DNA of 64,000 bases. Origin: Antitrichia curtipendula. Taxonomy: Eukaryota > Streptophyta > Bryopsida > Hypnales > Leucodontaceae. The stretch is from assembly GCA_951230915.1 (NCBI GenBank), contig OX579636.1:27153567-27217566 (forward strand). Reading direction: 5' to 3'. The stretch's first letter is position 1, and the number at the start of each line of letters is the position of its first letter. The notes under the pieces were generated by a model that had not been told where the DNA came from, did no database searches, and saw nothing but the letters and a program-made list of their open reading frames with translations. Positions 45,901-57,862 of the stretch are shown piece after piece. Made by a program: the position numbers and the translations under genes.

Positions 45901-48014
45901 TCATAAAAGATTCCTTTGAGGACCTTTGGATTTGGTAGACATTGCTTTCATGATTCTTACAAAAGAATCAATACTACAAAATACATGCTATACATGAGAA
46001 GCATTTGACATGGGCATATACATAATCTTTTATTTGAAATTGACACAAGTTTAGTTGTACCTCTTTCGTGATTGATCAACTTTTACATTTAAATAGTTGA
46101 AGCGAATGTCTATAGTAAAAGATGGAAAAAAGACTTGGAAAAAGCATATAGTTGACCATAATAAATGAATGTCTGTAAGTTAGATGTGGCATGTGGGTGA
46201 TTGCAAGAAAGACTAGTCCTATTTTGCTTCACATTTAGAATGACAGAGATTTGCTAAAACTTTTGATGGTAGAATCCCATGACCTTGAAATTTTTATTGG
46301 AGATGGTTAACTTGACTGTAATCGTTTCCTTTATATTTTAGAAATTAAAAAATCATTTTATATTTAAAAGTCAATTTTGTTAATTTATCACACTTTGAGA
46401 TTTAGGAGGATTTAATACTGTGGAGTATCCAAAATTAATGATCTAGAGCTAAAATTTTTGCGGTCTCTTTCCACAGTAGGGGAATGTGGGTCTACCAAAG
46501 AAAATCTAAAAATACATTATTTTATAGCCTACATATTCGTATAAATAAGGGCTTCCTTGTTCATGCACTTTTGAACATTGAAGATGGTTTTGACTTCCAT
46601 TTTTTGGTGAAATATGATCACTATCAAGTCTTTACAAATGGCCAATTTTTTTTTTTTATGTTCATGATTTTCAATTATTAATAATTTATATCTAGTTGTA
46701 TCTATTTTGTGACAAATTACCTTTTTCTTTCAAATAATATTTTTTTAGTACTTGCAAGTAATCAAAGATACTAGTAATTGTTGATTTTATAGATCAATGG
46801 CTGAGATTGTTCTATTTCATAGTACTCGTAGTATTAAATGCAAAATTGCATTTTTAGCAAAATGCTACCAAAACTTTTGGTCTTTCTTGCAACCACCCAT
46901 GTTTTGATTGGTTAACCCTGGAACACCGCCGTGCCAATTTTTAACACCTAGATGACAATCCAATGAGTTGTAAAGCTATTGGAAGCATTTTTTCATCCCC
47001 ATTTTCCTTGTTGACCTTTCATATTGGGTTATGAAGATTATTCAATTGAGTTTGTACTCTTACCAGTATTTTTCTTCGTATTTTAGTGTATTTTGGGAAG
47101 TTGTTGCTCCTTGTTCTAAATCTAAAATTTCTTCACAAAATGATATTTTTTGAATTTGAGACCAACTAACAAAACAAAGGTCATCTACTCTAGTTTCTAC
47201 AATCCAATTTGAATGTTGAAAAATTCCTAATATTGAATATTTTATTGCAATCTGAACTTTTAATGTACTTTCAATGTCTATTGAATTCTAATTATAAAAT
47301 GACATAGAAATTGAGTTTACACTATGATGTTTGTCATTGTAATATACACACATGGTGAAATTTTCAGATTTTTTGAAATAATTTTCTATTTGATTTGATT
47401 TTCCTTCGCTTTTTCTTCACAAATTCTCAAAATATTTCATTAGTCTAGCACTAAGAAAAATTTGAGAAAAATACCTATTACTACCAACTGGTATTAATTT
47501 AGTGAGTGCGGATCCAATTAACATAATCAAAATGCACAAGACTTTTGTTGTTGTGGCATGTTTTGATTGTTCAAGCAATCAAAGAAGTCAAACAACTCAA
47601 CTCTCCTACATCAACATTAGGTTTAGTAATTACAAAGTAGGTCAAGTCATCAAGAATAATTGCAGGTCAATACCAACCTCGTTGCCCATGGCTCTGTAGC
47701 TTGGTAGGTCCTAACCAGTAACTGTTCTTAATAACATGGCCTGCTTTGCAATTACCTAGAATAAACCAGCCATTCACCGTACACATCCAAGAACTGAACA
47801 ACCACCGTTGCCAATTATTGCACACTAACCGCACGATTCAACTAGCAATTTAATTGTGTGATGTGAACAAAATTTTATATCACTGCCCAATGATCATACA
47901 CACTATACAATGAAGGGTTGCAAGGAATTTTTTGACTAGATTTCAATTGCATCACCTTTAAATTGCAATAAAATTTCGTGTTTTGTTTTTTGAAGGTGAA
48001 TCTTAACATGACAT
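42919..48014. other. Long AT-rich intergenic region
   Basis: No gene was recognised. Long A and T homopolymer runs lie at 43805-43925. Minus-strand open stretches around 45000-45370 are hydrophobic and frame-shifted, with no motif I can name. Confidence 0.5.
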
Positions 48015-48246
48015 TTAGCCCTTAAATGTCAAGGTGGACATTTTGCGACTGATGAATGACAAGAGAATCTCTTGTGTAGAACGACAAAAGTGCAACTATT
48101 CATCCTCCCAATTTTGTGGGAAAAGGGAAGATCATCTATAGTAGTTTGACTTTCAATGAGTGCATTTGCATTATTTTAATTCAACAATTCACACAATGAT
48201 AAAACAAATGATTTCCATGGTTCTGAACCTGTTGTTTAAGGTTTAA
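48015..48246 (+). mobile_element. piggyBac-type MITE, 226-bp family
   Basis: The left end is decayed (TTAGCCCTTAAATGTCAAGG). The right end runs into the TTAA shared with the next copy. Interior as in 42693-42918. Confidence 0.7.
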
Positions 48247-48472
48247 CCTCATAAACGTCGAGGTGGACGTTTTCTAGCCGATGAATGACAAAGAATCTCT
48301 CCCTGTGGGACATAAGTGGAACTATTCATCCTCTCAATTTTGTGTGAAAAGGAAAGATCACCTACAATAGTTTGTCTTCCAATGAGTGCTTTTGCATTAT
48401 TTTAATCCAACGATTCACACGGTGTCAAAACAGATGATTTCCATGGTTATGAGACCGTCATTTAAGGGTTAA
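48243..48472 (+). mobile_element. piggyBac-type MITE, 226-bp family, tandem to the previous copy
   Basis: TTAACCTCATAAACGTCGAGG to CATTTAAGGGTTAA, 230 bp, same orientation as the copy to its left and sharing its TTAA. Confidence 0.75.
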
Positions 48473-48539
48473 TAATCACGCCAAAATTTCAAAACATGCA
48501 AGTCTCTCTATATTTTAATTTTTTTTTCTGTGCGGCGAT

Positions 48540-49130
48540 TGGCAAGTTTACTATAGTGAGTCCTCAAACCCCCTCCCCGGTCCTCCTCCCATTGTCGAGA
48601 TAACTTCCCTCACGGCTTGGCCATGCTTATTACTCCAGACCTCCTTCCGAGATTCAGATGCTACCTCGTTCTTGTCGCCCAAGCTTTTGGCCCACAGCAG
48701 GATTGCAAAGCGATAGGTACTCGCTCGATCGATACCTGATTGCCTAATGGCTAGAGTGTCTAGCAGCAGCAATTTTTTCCGGCCTGGGACGTACACACGC
48801 AATCAATCGGGAACTTGTTCCGCCTCGATCGTCTGCCTGATCTCCACTTCAATCTGCATCGGAGTCCATGTGACGATCGATCGATTTCAGCGATGATTTC
48901 GAGGCAGGCAGGCAAGCAAGCAGGTCCAGGTCGCCTCCAATCGATTTGACGGAATTAGTAGTATTTCCTACCCAAAATCCAATCCCTGGCTGGGCCGGGG
49001 CCTCGTGAATCGCTTCGAAATAGTTGTATACGGGATCGTTCATGCGCGCAGCTCGACAAGATCAAAGATCTAGCTCAATCAGGCCACTCGTGAACTTACC
49101 CGGCCATGTTGACGCGCAGCAGAGTTTGAG
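48540..49130 (-). other. GC-rich gene-like patch
   Basis: GC content is well above the surroundings. Minus-strand candidates include an ATG followed by a good donor near 49105 (ATGGCCGG|GTAAGT), an acceptor CCGATGCAG near 48860, and open stretches MNDPVYNYFEAIHEAPAQ (49043) and IDRASTYRFAILLWAKSLG (about 48725). No family was recognised and no full gene could be built. It may be a truncated host gene fragment. Confidence 0.3.
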
Positions 49131-49200
49131 GAAACAGGACTGTGCGTGATGTCACGCTGAATGGGTTGTAAAATCTGGCTTTTTGTTTCTCATAGTTTGG

Positions 49201-49742
49201 AAGGTGGGCACCCTATACCACCACCCATCTTCACTCTGTGTACATCTCCAAACTCAATTATGGACCTATGTGGAAGAAACTATAGTTTTAGAACCAAACT
49301 TTGTTGCTTTTGGAATTAGAGGAAATCTGGACCTTGCGCAGGGCCGTTTGACTGCATGAAAACGTACAATTATAGAAGATTTTTTTTTAATAATGTACTA
49401 TTGAAACATATATGTAGTTTTGGGCCCATGTGATCACTTGGTATGCCATGTGCCATTGGGGACTAAATTTATCTATTTGAGTTTTTTTCAAAACAAAAAC
49501 ATAAACAATCCCCCCCCCCCCCCCCCCCCCCCCCCCCGATTTGTACATTGGCTGAAAGTCAAACGGCCCTTCCTAGGGGCCAAATTTTTTCTAATGGATA
49601 TGGTATGTAAAAGTCATGTTCTTTGGTTCGTTGGAACCTCCTTTCAAGTGCCAACAAGAAAATATGGAAATTTGACCAATCTAATAATAAAAACTAGGCA
49701 CAAAAGCAAGAAGGGGCGGTTAATTTGGGGGGTACCCACCTT
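49201..49742 (+). mobile_element. MITE of the AAGGTGGGCACCC family, diverged
   Basis: It starts AAGGTGGGCACCCTATACC and ends GGGGGGTACCCACC. The centre holds a 27-28-base C run (49511-49537), a likely sequencing-difficult spot. Confidence 0.65.
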
Positions 49743-49972
49743 AAATAAGAGGATGTGGAGTCTCCAAAATAGTGTGGAAGATCTCAAGAATATTGGCTCA
49801 AAGCAAGGGGATTATTTTTCCTTAATAGTGTGAACTAAGGTCTAAGGAGGGTAGGTCGTCACTTCATTTGTTCTTGAATTCTTGCCTCTTCTTCAAGATA
49901 AATGGGAGCAAAGTGTATTGGTGAACAATGTTTTGACATTCATCAATTTATCTTCTTCAATTCTATATCAAC

Positions 49973-50200
49973 CTTTAACTCTATAACAACGTGACAATCT
50001 AAAATTGTTTGATGGATGACAAAAAAATCCTTCTATGTCAAAAATAAAAGTGTAGATGTTCATCCTTGGAATTTTGTGTGAAAAGGAAAGGTATTGCATT
50101 TTAGTTTGACCTCCAGTGAGTGCTCTTGGATTTAGTTTAAAAAAGTGCTTCACAAAATATCCCAAATGATGATTTCTTTTTATGACTAGCCAAGTATTCA
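49973..50200 (+). mobile_element. Degenerate 226-bp-family MITE
   Basis: TTAACTCTATAACAACGTG followed by the GATGGATGACAAAAAAATCC and TTCATCCTTGGAATTTTGTG landmarks. The right end is lost. Confidence 0.55.
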
Positions 50201-50261
50201 CCCCCTTGGGCTTGGTTTTGAGAAAATTGTTGGCAAGAAGTGACTTTGATATTATTTTGGA

Positions 50262-50447
50262 ATGTTTCAATAACTTTTTGACAATGTAGTCAAATGTTAT
50301 GAAAATTGTTGGGCCCTGAAGCTACTCCTCGGGAAAATGTTGTATTAAGATTTCAAAGGAAAAAAAAAAAAAAAATTCATTCATAGTGGGCTGCCCAAAA
50401 TTGCTATGTTGCCAAAAAAAAATGCACTTTGGTCCTTTAGGGGTTAA
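50262..50447 (+). mobile_element. 3' end of an 860-bp-family piggyBac-type MITE
   Basis: GTTGGGCCCTGAAGCTACTC, GGGCTGCCCAAAATTGCTAT and the terminus TTGGTCCTTTAGGGGTTAA match the last 190 bases of the family. Confidence 0.75.
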
Positions 50448-50552
50448 ATGAGTGGTTTTGGAATAGTCTACACATTTGAACATGGGTCTAGACCAACTTT
50501 GGCCTTCCAAAATTCATAGTAACTCCAGTTCAAGCAATAAAATTACCAAATT

Positions 50553-51477
50553 TTGACAATCCCACTGCGGAAACATTTCCTAAGTTGCCTTCCTGTACTG
50601 CACATCATGTCCCCGCCGTTGCTTATTCGGTCGGTTGTGGGTGCTTTTTACTGTAAACCACTCACAGGTTCGGTTCATGCGGCGGTTCATGCACTGCATT
50701 CCCGAAGGCAGACTTCCAGTCTTCCACGATTTGTAGTTCAGTGACTCCAGTCTTCCACGATTTGTAGTTCAGTGACTTCAGTCTTCCACGATTTGTAGTT
50801 CAGTGACTTCAGTCTTCCAGACAAAATGAGTGTTGGGTGCCTGCAGCTCAGAGCCCCAGTAGAGGTTGACCCTGAGTTGAGTGCGAATCCCGGAGGTCCT
50901 GGGTCCGCACAGATCGAGGCTCTGCTGCGCAGTGTGCACAGCTAGCTAGTACACCCCCCTGGGCCCTCGTCTGTCCAGCTATCGCAATATTGATTCAAAG
51001 CCCGGCTACGTACTGCCCGGCCACTGCACGCCTTCCGTGGTGAAACCCAAACCCAAAGGATTCCGCAGGCACGCACTCAGGCCCAGCATGTTTGGGAACT
51101 CGGTTCGCCCATCGCAATCAGTGGAGTCATTCTCACCTGAAAGCACAAAAATGAGTCCCTCGCCTCGCCTTTTTGTACCGTACTTCAATTCTGCGGCCAT
51201 GCCAGACAGCGCACTTTGTATCTAGCTATAGCTATAGCTAGGCTCAGTTGGGTGAGTGAGCTTTTGTTGATTCCAGTGCCACAAGCTGAAGGAACCCGTG
51301 TTTGTCCAGGACGGAGGGCCGCTTTGGGGAGTCACAAGAATGTTACAGGTGACAGTATTTGGTCAGCTGGCACGGACGGAGATGCGGTGGAGTGTCAACA
51401 AACTGGCAAGAGAACCTGCGCCAGTGGGGGCGGCGTCCCCCCGGATACAGCCGCTTCTTTTTGCTACTGCGCCTACT
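50553..51477 (+). other. GC-rich gene-like patch, possible exon fragments
   Basis: On the plus strand an acceptor at about 51278 (GTTGATTCCAG) is followed by an open stretch reading CHKLKEPVFVQDGGPLWGV and ending at CAG|GTGACAG near 51348. On the minus strand ATG near 51200 opens MAAELKYGTKRRGEG and ends at a CAG|GTGAGA donor near 51140. I cannot assign a family. The patch is cut on the right by a MITE. Confidence 0.3.
50708..50819. repeat. 31-bp tandem repeat, about 3.5 copies
   Basis: The unit TTCCACGATTTGTAGTTCAG plus 11 bases is repeated almost without change. Confidence 0.9.
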
Positions 51478-51709
51478 TACTATTAATAGACTGGTTTTCA
51501 AGTTGGCAAGTGAAAGAAGGTTCCAACGCACCAACGAATGCAACATTCGGATACCATACGCGAAAGTTAGGAAGGGTCAAAGTGTTTTTCCTTGTTGGTA
51601 GTGGTTCTGGAATCGTTTCTTCTGTACATGTACGTAGTGATTTTGGAGATGTGCATGGAGTGATGATGGTAGTTTTAGGTCGGTGGCACATTTGGAGGGA
51701 CCCACCTTA
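51478..51709 (-). mobile_element. Inverted, truncated MITE of the AAGGTGGGCACCC family
   Basis: Sequence AAGTTGGCAAGTGAAAGAAG through GAGGGACCCACCTTA is the inverse of the family's second half plus one end, but diverged. The left end is cut. Confidence 0.6.
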
Positions 51710-53499
51710 GAAAATAGAGGAAAAGCGAGAGAAATCCAACCTACTTTTGAGATTAATTGGCATAAATTAAGAGTTTGTTCATCTCATGGTCCTGGACAGT
51801 GCCTCCAAGGATACTAAGAGCATCATTCCCCACCAGTGGTCTCCCTATCCCTATCTCCATTTGGATGAAGGAGAGCAAAGATGGGGATAGGGAAGACAAA
51901 TGTCGACTAGTTCTTCTGAAAATTTTCAACATATTGCTAAATACATACAAGGAGAAGTCAAAACGAAACTATAGAAATAGTAACGAGGCCAAATGAATAG
52001 TACTCCCGCCCCATAAATCAATGAAGCACAATTCATGTTGGAAGGGTGAAAAGAGGTTTAGGGATTATTCCATTTGAGTTCCCTATCATCCCATATAGGA
52101 AATTTGGACCCCCTTCCCTAAAATTTTAGGAATAGGGAGTATTAAAAGGGGGGGGGGGGGGGGGGGGGGGGGTGGGGGTTGTCTTTTTTATCTAGACGAA
52201 ACTCATCCAAATAGGTATACAAGAGCCCCTTGGTGGGGATGCTCTAAGATTACATTACCTTGGTTGTAGAGGATACTATTGGCATCCATCAAGCATTTTA
52301 ACAAATATTAAACCCTAAATGACTACATAGTCACCAAGTGGCTTTTGCAACACAAGTTTTTGCACACCAATCTTTTGGGGGTTAAGTAGTGGAATTGTGC
52401 TTTTATTGAGAGATTAGTATAATTCTCTTGTGAAGTTGTTATGCAATCATTCAATATGGGATGTTATAGACATTTTTGACACTAGGCAATTCCATTTCCA
52501 TTCAAATCTCTATTCAAAGATGAATGGCGATAGACATTTAGTAAAATCATACCTAATACAACCGATTTGCAAAACTGTAATGTAAGAATAGCTAGGTTAT
52601 TAGTAATAGACGTCAATATAGAAGAGAACATTATGTCCTCACAATTTCAATATCTTCAATCTAGATTTTCAAGCTAGATCTAAATCCTAGAAGGATAGAT
52701 TTAGGACCATTAATTTGAAGATTTATTGTCTATCACTCTATTTGGTGCCATTTTGCAATTAAGTTGTTGGTAATAGACATCAATATAGATGACGGGATCA
52801 AGTCCTCACAATTTCAATATCCTCAACCTAAAATTTCAAGCTAGATCTAAATCCTAGGAGGATGAACCCATGATTATTGATTTCAAGCTTCAATGTCCAT
52901 TACTTTCTTTACTACCATTTTACAACTAGATACGAATTAAAAAAATATGTCTGTTGCAAGTCATAAAATTTTCAATTTTTCTTTTGAAAACTCAAAATTA
53001 TTGTGAATTTTTGAAGAAAAAAATGAAGAAAACTCACATCAAATAAAAAAACTACTCAAAAAATCTAAATTTTTTTTCACCATAGATGTATATTATTCAA
53101 TGTATACCATCATAATAAGGACCGAATTTACCATATCGCTCTAAAATTAGAAAATCAGCAAACCATGGTTAATAGACCCACAATTCATATTGCTATAAAA
53201 TATTGAAAATTATGAATTTTTCAAATTTATCAATTGGTACTAGAAACTGCACTTGATAAGCTTCATTTCATTAGTTGAACTCAAATTAAAAAAATATCAT
53301 TTTCATGGCTAAAATCCACGTAAGGATAAATGGCCACAATACACAAGACAAGTGATCCATAAATTGAGCATCTTCTTCTTTAGAAAAGTCGATAATACCA
53401 TAATGAGGGAATTTGCAATCCTATTCACTATTCACTCAAAATGTATTCCCCAAAATTCCAAGAAAAACATTGGATGAAAAATCGTTATTTTATCATCCA
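51710..53499. other. AT-rich spacer with a local duplication
   Basis: A G homopolymer lies at 52150-52172. A tandem duplication of about 170 bp lies at 52601-52930 (GTAATAGACGTCAATATAG, TTTCAAGCTAGATCTAAATCC in both copies). A short remnant with TTAAACCCTAAATG/TTTTGGGGGTTAA ends lies near 52309-52385. Confidence 0.5.
52601..52930. repeat. About 170-bp tandem duplication
   Basis: Two head-to-tail copies share GTCCTCACAATTTCAATATC, AAGCTAGATCTAAATCCTAG and CCATTTTGCAA-like segments in the same order. Confidence 0.75.
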
Positions 53500-54997
53500 A
53501 CAGTCTCAGATGGAGCCTCAGACCCATCCACAGGACACACATCGGACACTCCGTGACTTCTGCGGCGTCCTTCTCGAGGTAATTGAGGTGTGGCCCGTGA
53601 TCCATTATTGTGGAGTGTAAAAGTACAAGTTCCTGATTGAACTTTTGTCACAGTTCAAGGTCCACAACCAAGCTTACATTTTCCATCTTCCAGCCAGGGC
53701 ACACAAGCAGAACTGCGCCCAAGGTATGGAAATCTCTACGCCTCTATCGTAAAAATGAAACCATAACGCATGAGGGGAACTCAAGAAGTCTCTTCACAGT
53801 TCACACAAAACTGCACTGCCCTGCAATTTGTTGCACTCCTACAGTACATCTCTCTGCTAGTATCCCAATTTTTATTCATGTGACTGCTTTTCGTTTCGAT
53901 GGTCTAGATGGGTGCAGTCGTCTACGCAATCCAATGATGTACAACAGCAGCATGATCTCCACGTCAAAAACTTTAAAACTATGTCGCACTGTTCTCATGC
54001 TGGGACCTGACAAAAAGCATCCAAAACCATTACAAGCCGTTGGTGAGAGGATTCCGGAACACTAACTCAAACTAAAGATAGAAACATTGATTTTTTTAAG
54101 AGAATCATAAAAAACAATTGGGACTTCTCCGCAATATCTAATAAAAGCAACTACTTAACCCGTCGTGCTGGTGGTGCTCTTTTCATAGAAAGAAACTCTC
54201 ATGGAGAAGATTTGAAAAGAAGATTTAAACAATTTAAACCTTGAAGAGGGAGTGTGAGAAACGAACCTTGTGTGAAGACCAGTACTCGCCGGATACAGTC
54301 ATTGGAAGCGTAGGATACAAAGGATCGATCTCGGTAGCCTCAATATCTTACAGCAATGTCGACAGGGAGTTCAACCCAAACCTACTGCTGCTGCTGCTGC
54401 GTGTATTCCCTTAATTGAAAATTATCACTATATCCCATTACTTGAAATTTCCCCCTACCTCATGAAAAAAAAGCCTCTACCTGCTCACAGTCGGATAAAG
54501 GCTGCAGTTATAAAACAGACACTAGTTAAGTTAAGGTGATAACCACTACTGTACAAGTGCAGCCCCCAAAGTGATCTAAAGCAGTACCATCAGGGCAAGT
54601 CACAATTGTCTCCTTCATTCCCCCAACTAGCTAAAACTGGGACATGATTACTCCACATCCCTCCACCTAACCTACATCATCAAACTTGCTAAAACTCCTT
54701 CCTGAAAGAGTTGATAGAATCACACACCCAAAAAACTAGAATTATCCGATCCTCGAGGTAGCAAGTTTCATCAAATTTGCTGATAACCCGTCCTTCAAAG
54801 GAATTCCATAACCCCACGAGTAGCAAACTTCCTCGTCAAACTAACTGAAACTCCCATCCATAAAAAGAATTGATAGAAAGCAAGAGAGAATTCAGCACTC
54901 CTCCAAGCAGCAATCTTCATCAGACTTGCAGAAACGCCATCCTTCAAAGGAATTGACAGAACTCAACCCTGAAAAACGGTTGTGGTGGGACTTGAGA
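53500..54997 (-). other. 3' flank of the receptor pseudokinase gene
   Basis: Probably 3' UTR and downstream sequence. A minus-strand 58-codon frame beginning MDHGPHLNYLEKDAAEVTEC near 53613 has protein-like composition but no recognised family. A 142-codon plus frame at 53637-54065 has no motif. A short (CTG)n run lies near 54390. Confidence 0.35.
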
Positions 54998-56326
54998 TCA
55001 CCCTTGCTCGGAATTGGTGTCATCATCTTGAAGTTCCAGCTGCGCCCACATCAAGTTGGCTGTAGATTTGGGTCCCACAGCCTCGGGCGCGAGCTTGAGG
55101 ACCTCCGCGAGCATGGATGTGACCTTGCGCATGGACGGCCGCCGATTCCGCGACGCGAGACACATGCTGACGATTTTGCAGAGCGCCACCAGGTCGTCGT
55201 GGTTGTAGGATTTCAAGGCGGGGTCGACCATGTACCACACCATCTTGGGGTCATTGAGATACTCGTTTGCCCAGTCCACGAGCGATCCCGTGAGCTCGCT
55301 GTGCGGGACGCGTCCGCTGATGACTTCCAACAGCAGCACGCCGAAGCTGTACAAGTTGCTTTCGAAGTCCGGGCTGTGTCGATCCGCGCCCGGGTCGCTG
55401 TCGTCGTAGCCGGCGGGCGCCGCGCGCGTCGTGAGCCAGCTGCTGGGTTTGTTATGGTGTCTGTCGCTCCTCGCCAGCGCCGTTTTGGACACGGCGAAAT
55501 TCGCCACTTTCGCGGCGTAATCGTCGGTGAGGAAGATGGCGTGCGAGTCCAAGTTGAGGTGGCTCGCGGGCGGGACGAGCTCGTGGTGCATGTACTCCAG
55601 CCCGAACGCCGTGCCCATGACGACGCGCATGCGCGTCGCCCAGTCCAGATGCTCGCTCTCCTTATTGTGCAAGTGGTCATGGAGCGTGCCGTTGCTGGCG
55701 TACTCGAAGACGAGGATGCGCGTAAACGGCTCCTCCTCAGAGGAGTAGCCTACGAGGTTCACCAAGTGGGGGTGCTTCATGCGCGCCAGCGCTTCCACCT
55801 TGCGACGAAACGAAAGCTCCTTCAGCGTGCTCCAGCTCTCCGCGGACACGCGCATGCTGGTGGCCGCGATCTCGGTTCCATTCGAGAGCGTGCCTTTGTA
55901 CACCACGTTGTCGGAGGATGACCCGATGATGTTGCTGAAATCCTCGCAGGCAAGTTCGACTTCCTCCCGTTTCAGCAGCGGCGCGGTGGTGTCGAACACG
56001 CGCTGGAGCTGACCGCTCATCCCTTGCTTCCACGGACGCACCGCCGTGGAACGACGCTTGTGACGGAAATACGCGATGGCGGCGATGGAAATCAGAATCA
56101 CCAGCATCAGCGCGGATCCAAAACCTGCCAGGTAGATCCAGTAATGGGGTTTGCTACCGCCGCTTGCTGATGCTGGTGGCAATCCTAAAGGACTGGCCGT
56201 GGGCGAGGCCTCAATCCCTACCATTACTCGCGACGTCTCGTGCAGTAACCGACCCGACGCGGACGCCGCGAGAACACAAACCCCAACCACCACCTCACCC
56301 ACACGATTCATAGTCACACCTTTCAT
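54998..56326 (-). CDS. Receptor-like pseudokinase, LRR-VI-2 (MRH1/MDIS) type with short ectodomain, 442 aa
   Basis: A single open exon from ATG 56326. Residues 1-25 look like a signal peptide; residues 26-60 form a short Ser/Pro-rich ectodomain without leucine-rich repeats. Residues 62-86 form one membrane span followed by RHKRR, then a juxtamembrane GMSGQLQRVF segment and ACEDFSNIIG that mark the Arabidopsis MRH1/MALE DISCOVERER and At3g56050-like group. The kinase fold spans about 127-415 with FEYASNGTLHDHLHNKE and LYSFGVLLLEVISG. Key catalytic residues are missing: the VAIK lysine (EIAATSMRV, 152-160), HRD (SHLNLDSH, 255-262) and DFG (VANFAVS, 274-280). It should therefore signal as a pseudokinase scaffold at the plasma membrane (family knowledge and inference). 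An upstream LRR-coding exon was not seen. Codon use is much more GC-rich than its surroundings. Confidence 0.85.
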   Translation of the reverse strand: MKGVTMNRVGEVVVGVCVLAASASGRLLHETSRVMVGIEASPTASPLGLPPASASGGSKPHYWIYLAGFGSALMLVILISIAAIAYFRHKRRSTAVRPWKQGMSGQLQRVFDTTAPLLKREEVELACEDFSNIIGSSSDNVVYKGTLSNGTEIAATSMRVSAESWSTLKELSFRRKVEALARMKHPHLVNLVGYSSEEEPFTRILVFEYASNGTLHDHLHNKESEHLDWATRMRVVMGTAFGLEYMHHELVPPASHLNLDSHAIFLTDDYAAKVANFAVSKTALARSDRHHNKPSSWLTTRAAPAGYDDSDPGADRHSPDFESNLYSFGVLLLEVISGRVPHSELTGSLVDWANEYLNDPKMVWYMVDPALKSYNHDDLVALCKIVSMCLASRNRRPSMRKVTSMLAEVLKLAPEAVGPKSTANLMWAQLELQDDDTNSEQG

Positions 56327-57470
56327 TGCGAGATTCTAAACCACTAATTCTTCGATAACCCTGTTCGGCACTTCTTTCCCCGCGTCTTCACTTCCTTCGC
56401 CTCTTCAACTCTTTCCACGACCTCCCCTGCTTCCCACAATCCATACCCTAAGATCACCATAGCTGGCCTTGCATCGACACACCAATTTCCCCAGCTGGTC
56501 TCAACGACGCCGCGCCTTGGGTCCTCAAATCCTACTACCACCACTCACTCGACGAGAATTTCAGACACTCTCCTCGTCCACTACTCCCTCTCTACTATGA
56601 CCCCTCTCCCTCTCCCTCTCCCCTCTCCCCTCAAGAAAGACTACCACCTGGTCGACGCCGCACTACGACACGACCTGCACACACTCATCATCGACCCCCA
56701 GTTTTCCAACTTTCAATCTCCACAACATGACAGAAGCTTACAGAGCGAGCACGCACACGTCCGCAACAATCCGCGAAACCCTTACCACGAATCCATCAAA
56801 CCCTCAAACCCAAAGCAGCCCAAACCCTTCCCCATCCTGCACCCCTCCCGGAATCCGTTCAAGATCTTCGCCGAGCTCCCTCCGAAAGAATCTCCCCCGC
56901 CCGGCCACCCATCATCCCCACCCCAACGTCGTCGCCACTCCTCGCGAGGGCTCCCATGGCAGGGAGGAGGGATGGGGAGCTGGAGGGGGGAGTGCAACTC
57001 TTCGGTGGAGATCCCAGGAGAAGCAGAATCGCAATGACACCAAAAGGAAGACGCAAACGTTCGCAAAACTTCCCAAACTAATCAACCCAATGAAGCAAAA
57101 CTCTTCTGCAACCCAGCAAATGAGGAGCTTGCAAACTGCCGTTGCGAGGTAGGGGAGGCGTGGCTATGGAGGGCGGGCGGGCGGGGCGAGCGGGGCTCGA
57201 GACTCGAAACAAAAGGGAATAATCCCCGAAGAAATCTGCTGGGGAGCAAGCAAGGAAGACGACGCCAGGGACGACTCGGCCAAAGAGGGGGGCTTGGGGG
57301 GAGGTTCGAGGAAGGTTCGGGGTGACTCCACTAACTTACTAACGACCCTCGCTTCTTACTACTTACTATCGTACCTCCTGACTGTAAGTTACTAACTTGA
57401 GTGATTGAGTGAGTGAGTGAGTGAGTGGGTCTCTTTGCTTTTTACTTTGGTTGGGGCGGGTCAGGCAATC
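56327..57470 (-). promoter_or_regulatory. Promoter and long leader of the receptor pseudokinase
   Basis: Purine-rich on the minus strand (GGGAGAGGGAGAGGGAG near 56610) and GC-rich to about 57330, as expected of a long plant 5' leader and promoter. A (GAGT)n microsatellite lies at 57397-57428. Open frames on both strands have low complexity and are not called. Confidence 0.5.
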
Positions 57471-57753
57471 GTTTTGTTACTTTTGACTTTTTTATAACCT
57501 TTCTGTCGTTCACAGAGGGCTGTCCTCTGCACGGCATGGCCATTGCGGTTCTGGACAAAAATCATTTGGAAAAATAGGAACAGAATAGGATCAGAAAGGG
57601 GGGGACTGAATTGGGGCTTTATGGGGGATTGAAAGTCAAAATGATGAAAAAATTGAATTTCAAAGGGGCTCTGCAACATTGCGCGCTAAATTTGACAGCC
57701 TAGAAGGTGAGTATCAAATAATAATGATAGTAGTAGAAGAAATAGTAGTAGTA

Positions 57754-57754
<1 letters not shown>

Positions 57755-57846
<92 letters not shown>
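57755..57846. repeat. (AAT)n microsatellite
   Basis: About 30 uninterrupted AAT/TAA units. Confidence 0.98.
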
Positions 57847-57862
57847 TTGTCCTATTACTATT

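Noticed and set aside
54926..55921. 331-codon open frame on the plus strand
   Set aside because: It is antisense to the receptor pseudokinase. Its Arg/His/Val-rich composition is the usual shadow of GC-rich coding sequence, and it has no motif.
56597..57152. Overlapping 141-146-codon frames on both strands upstream of the pseudokinase
   Set aside because: Pro/Ser-rich low-complexity translations of a purine/pyrimidine-biased leader, with no conserved motif and mutual overlap.
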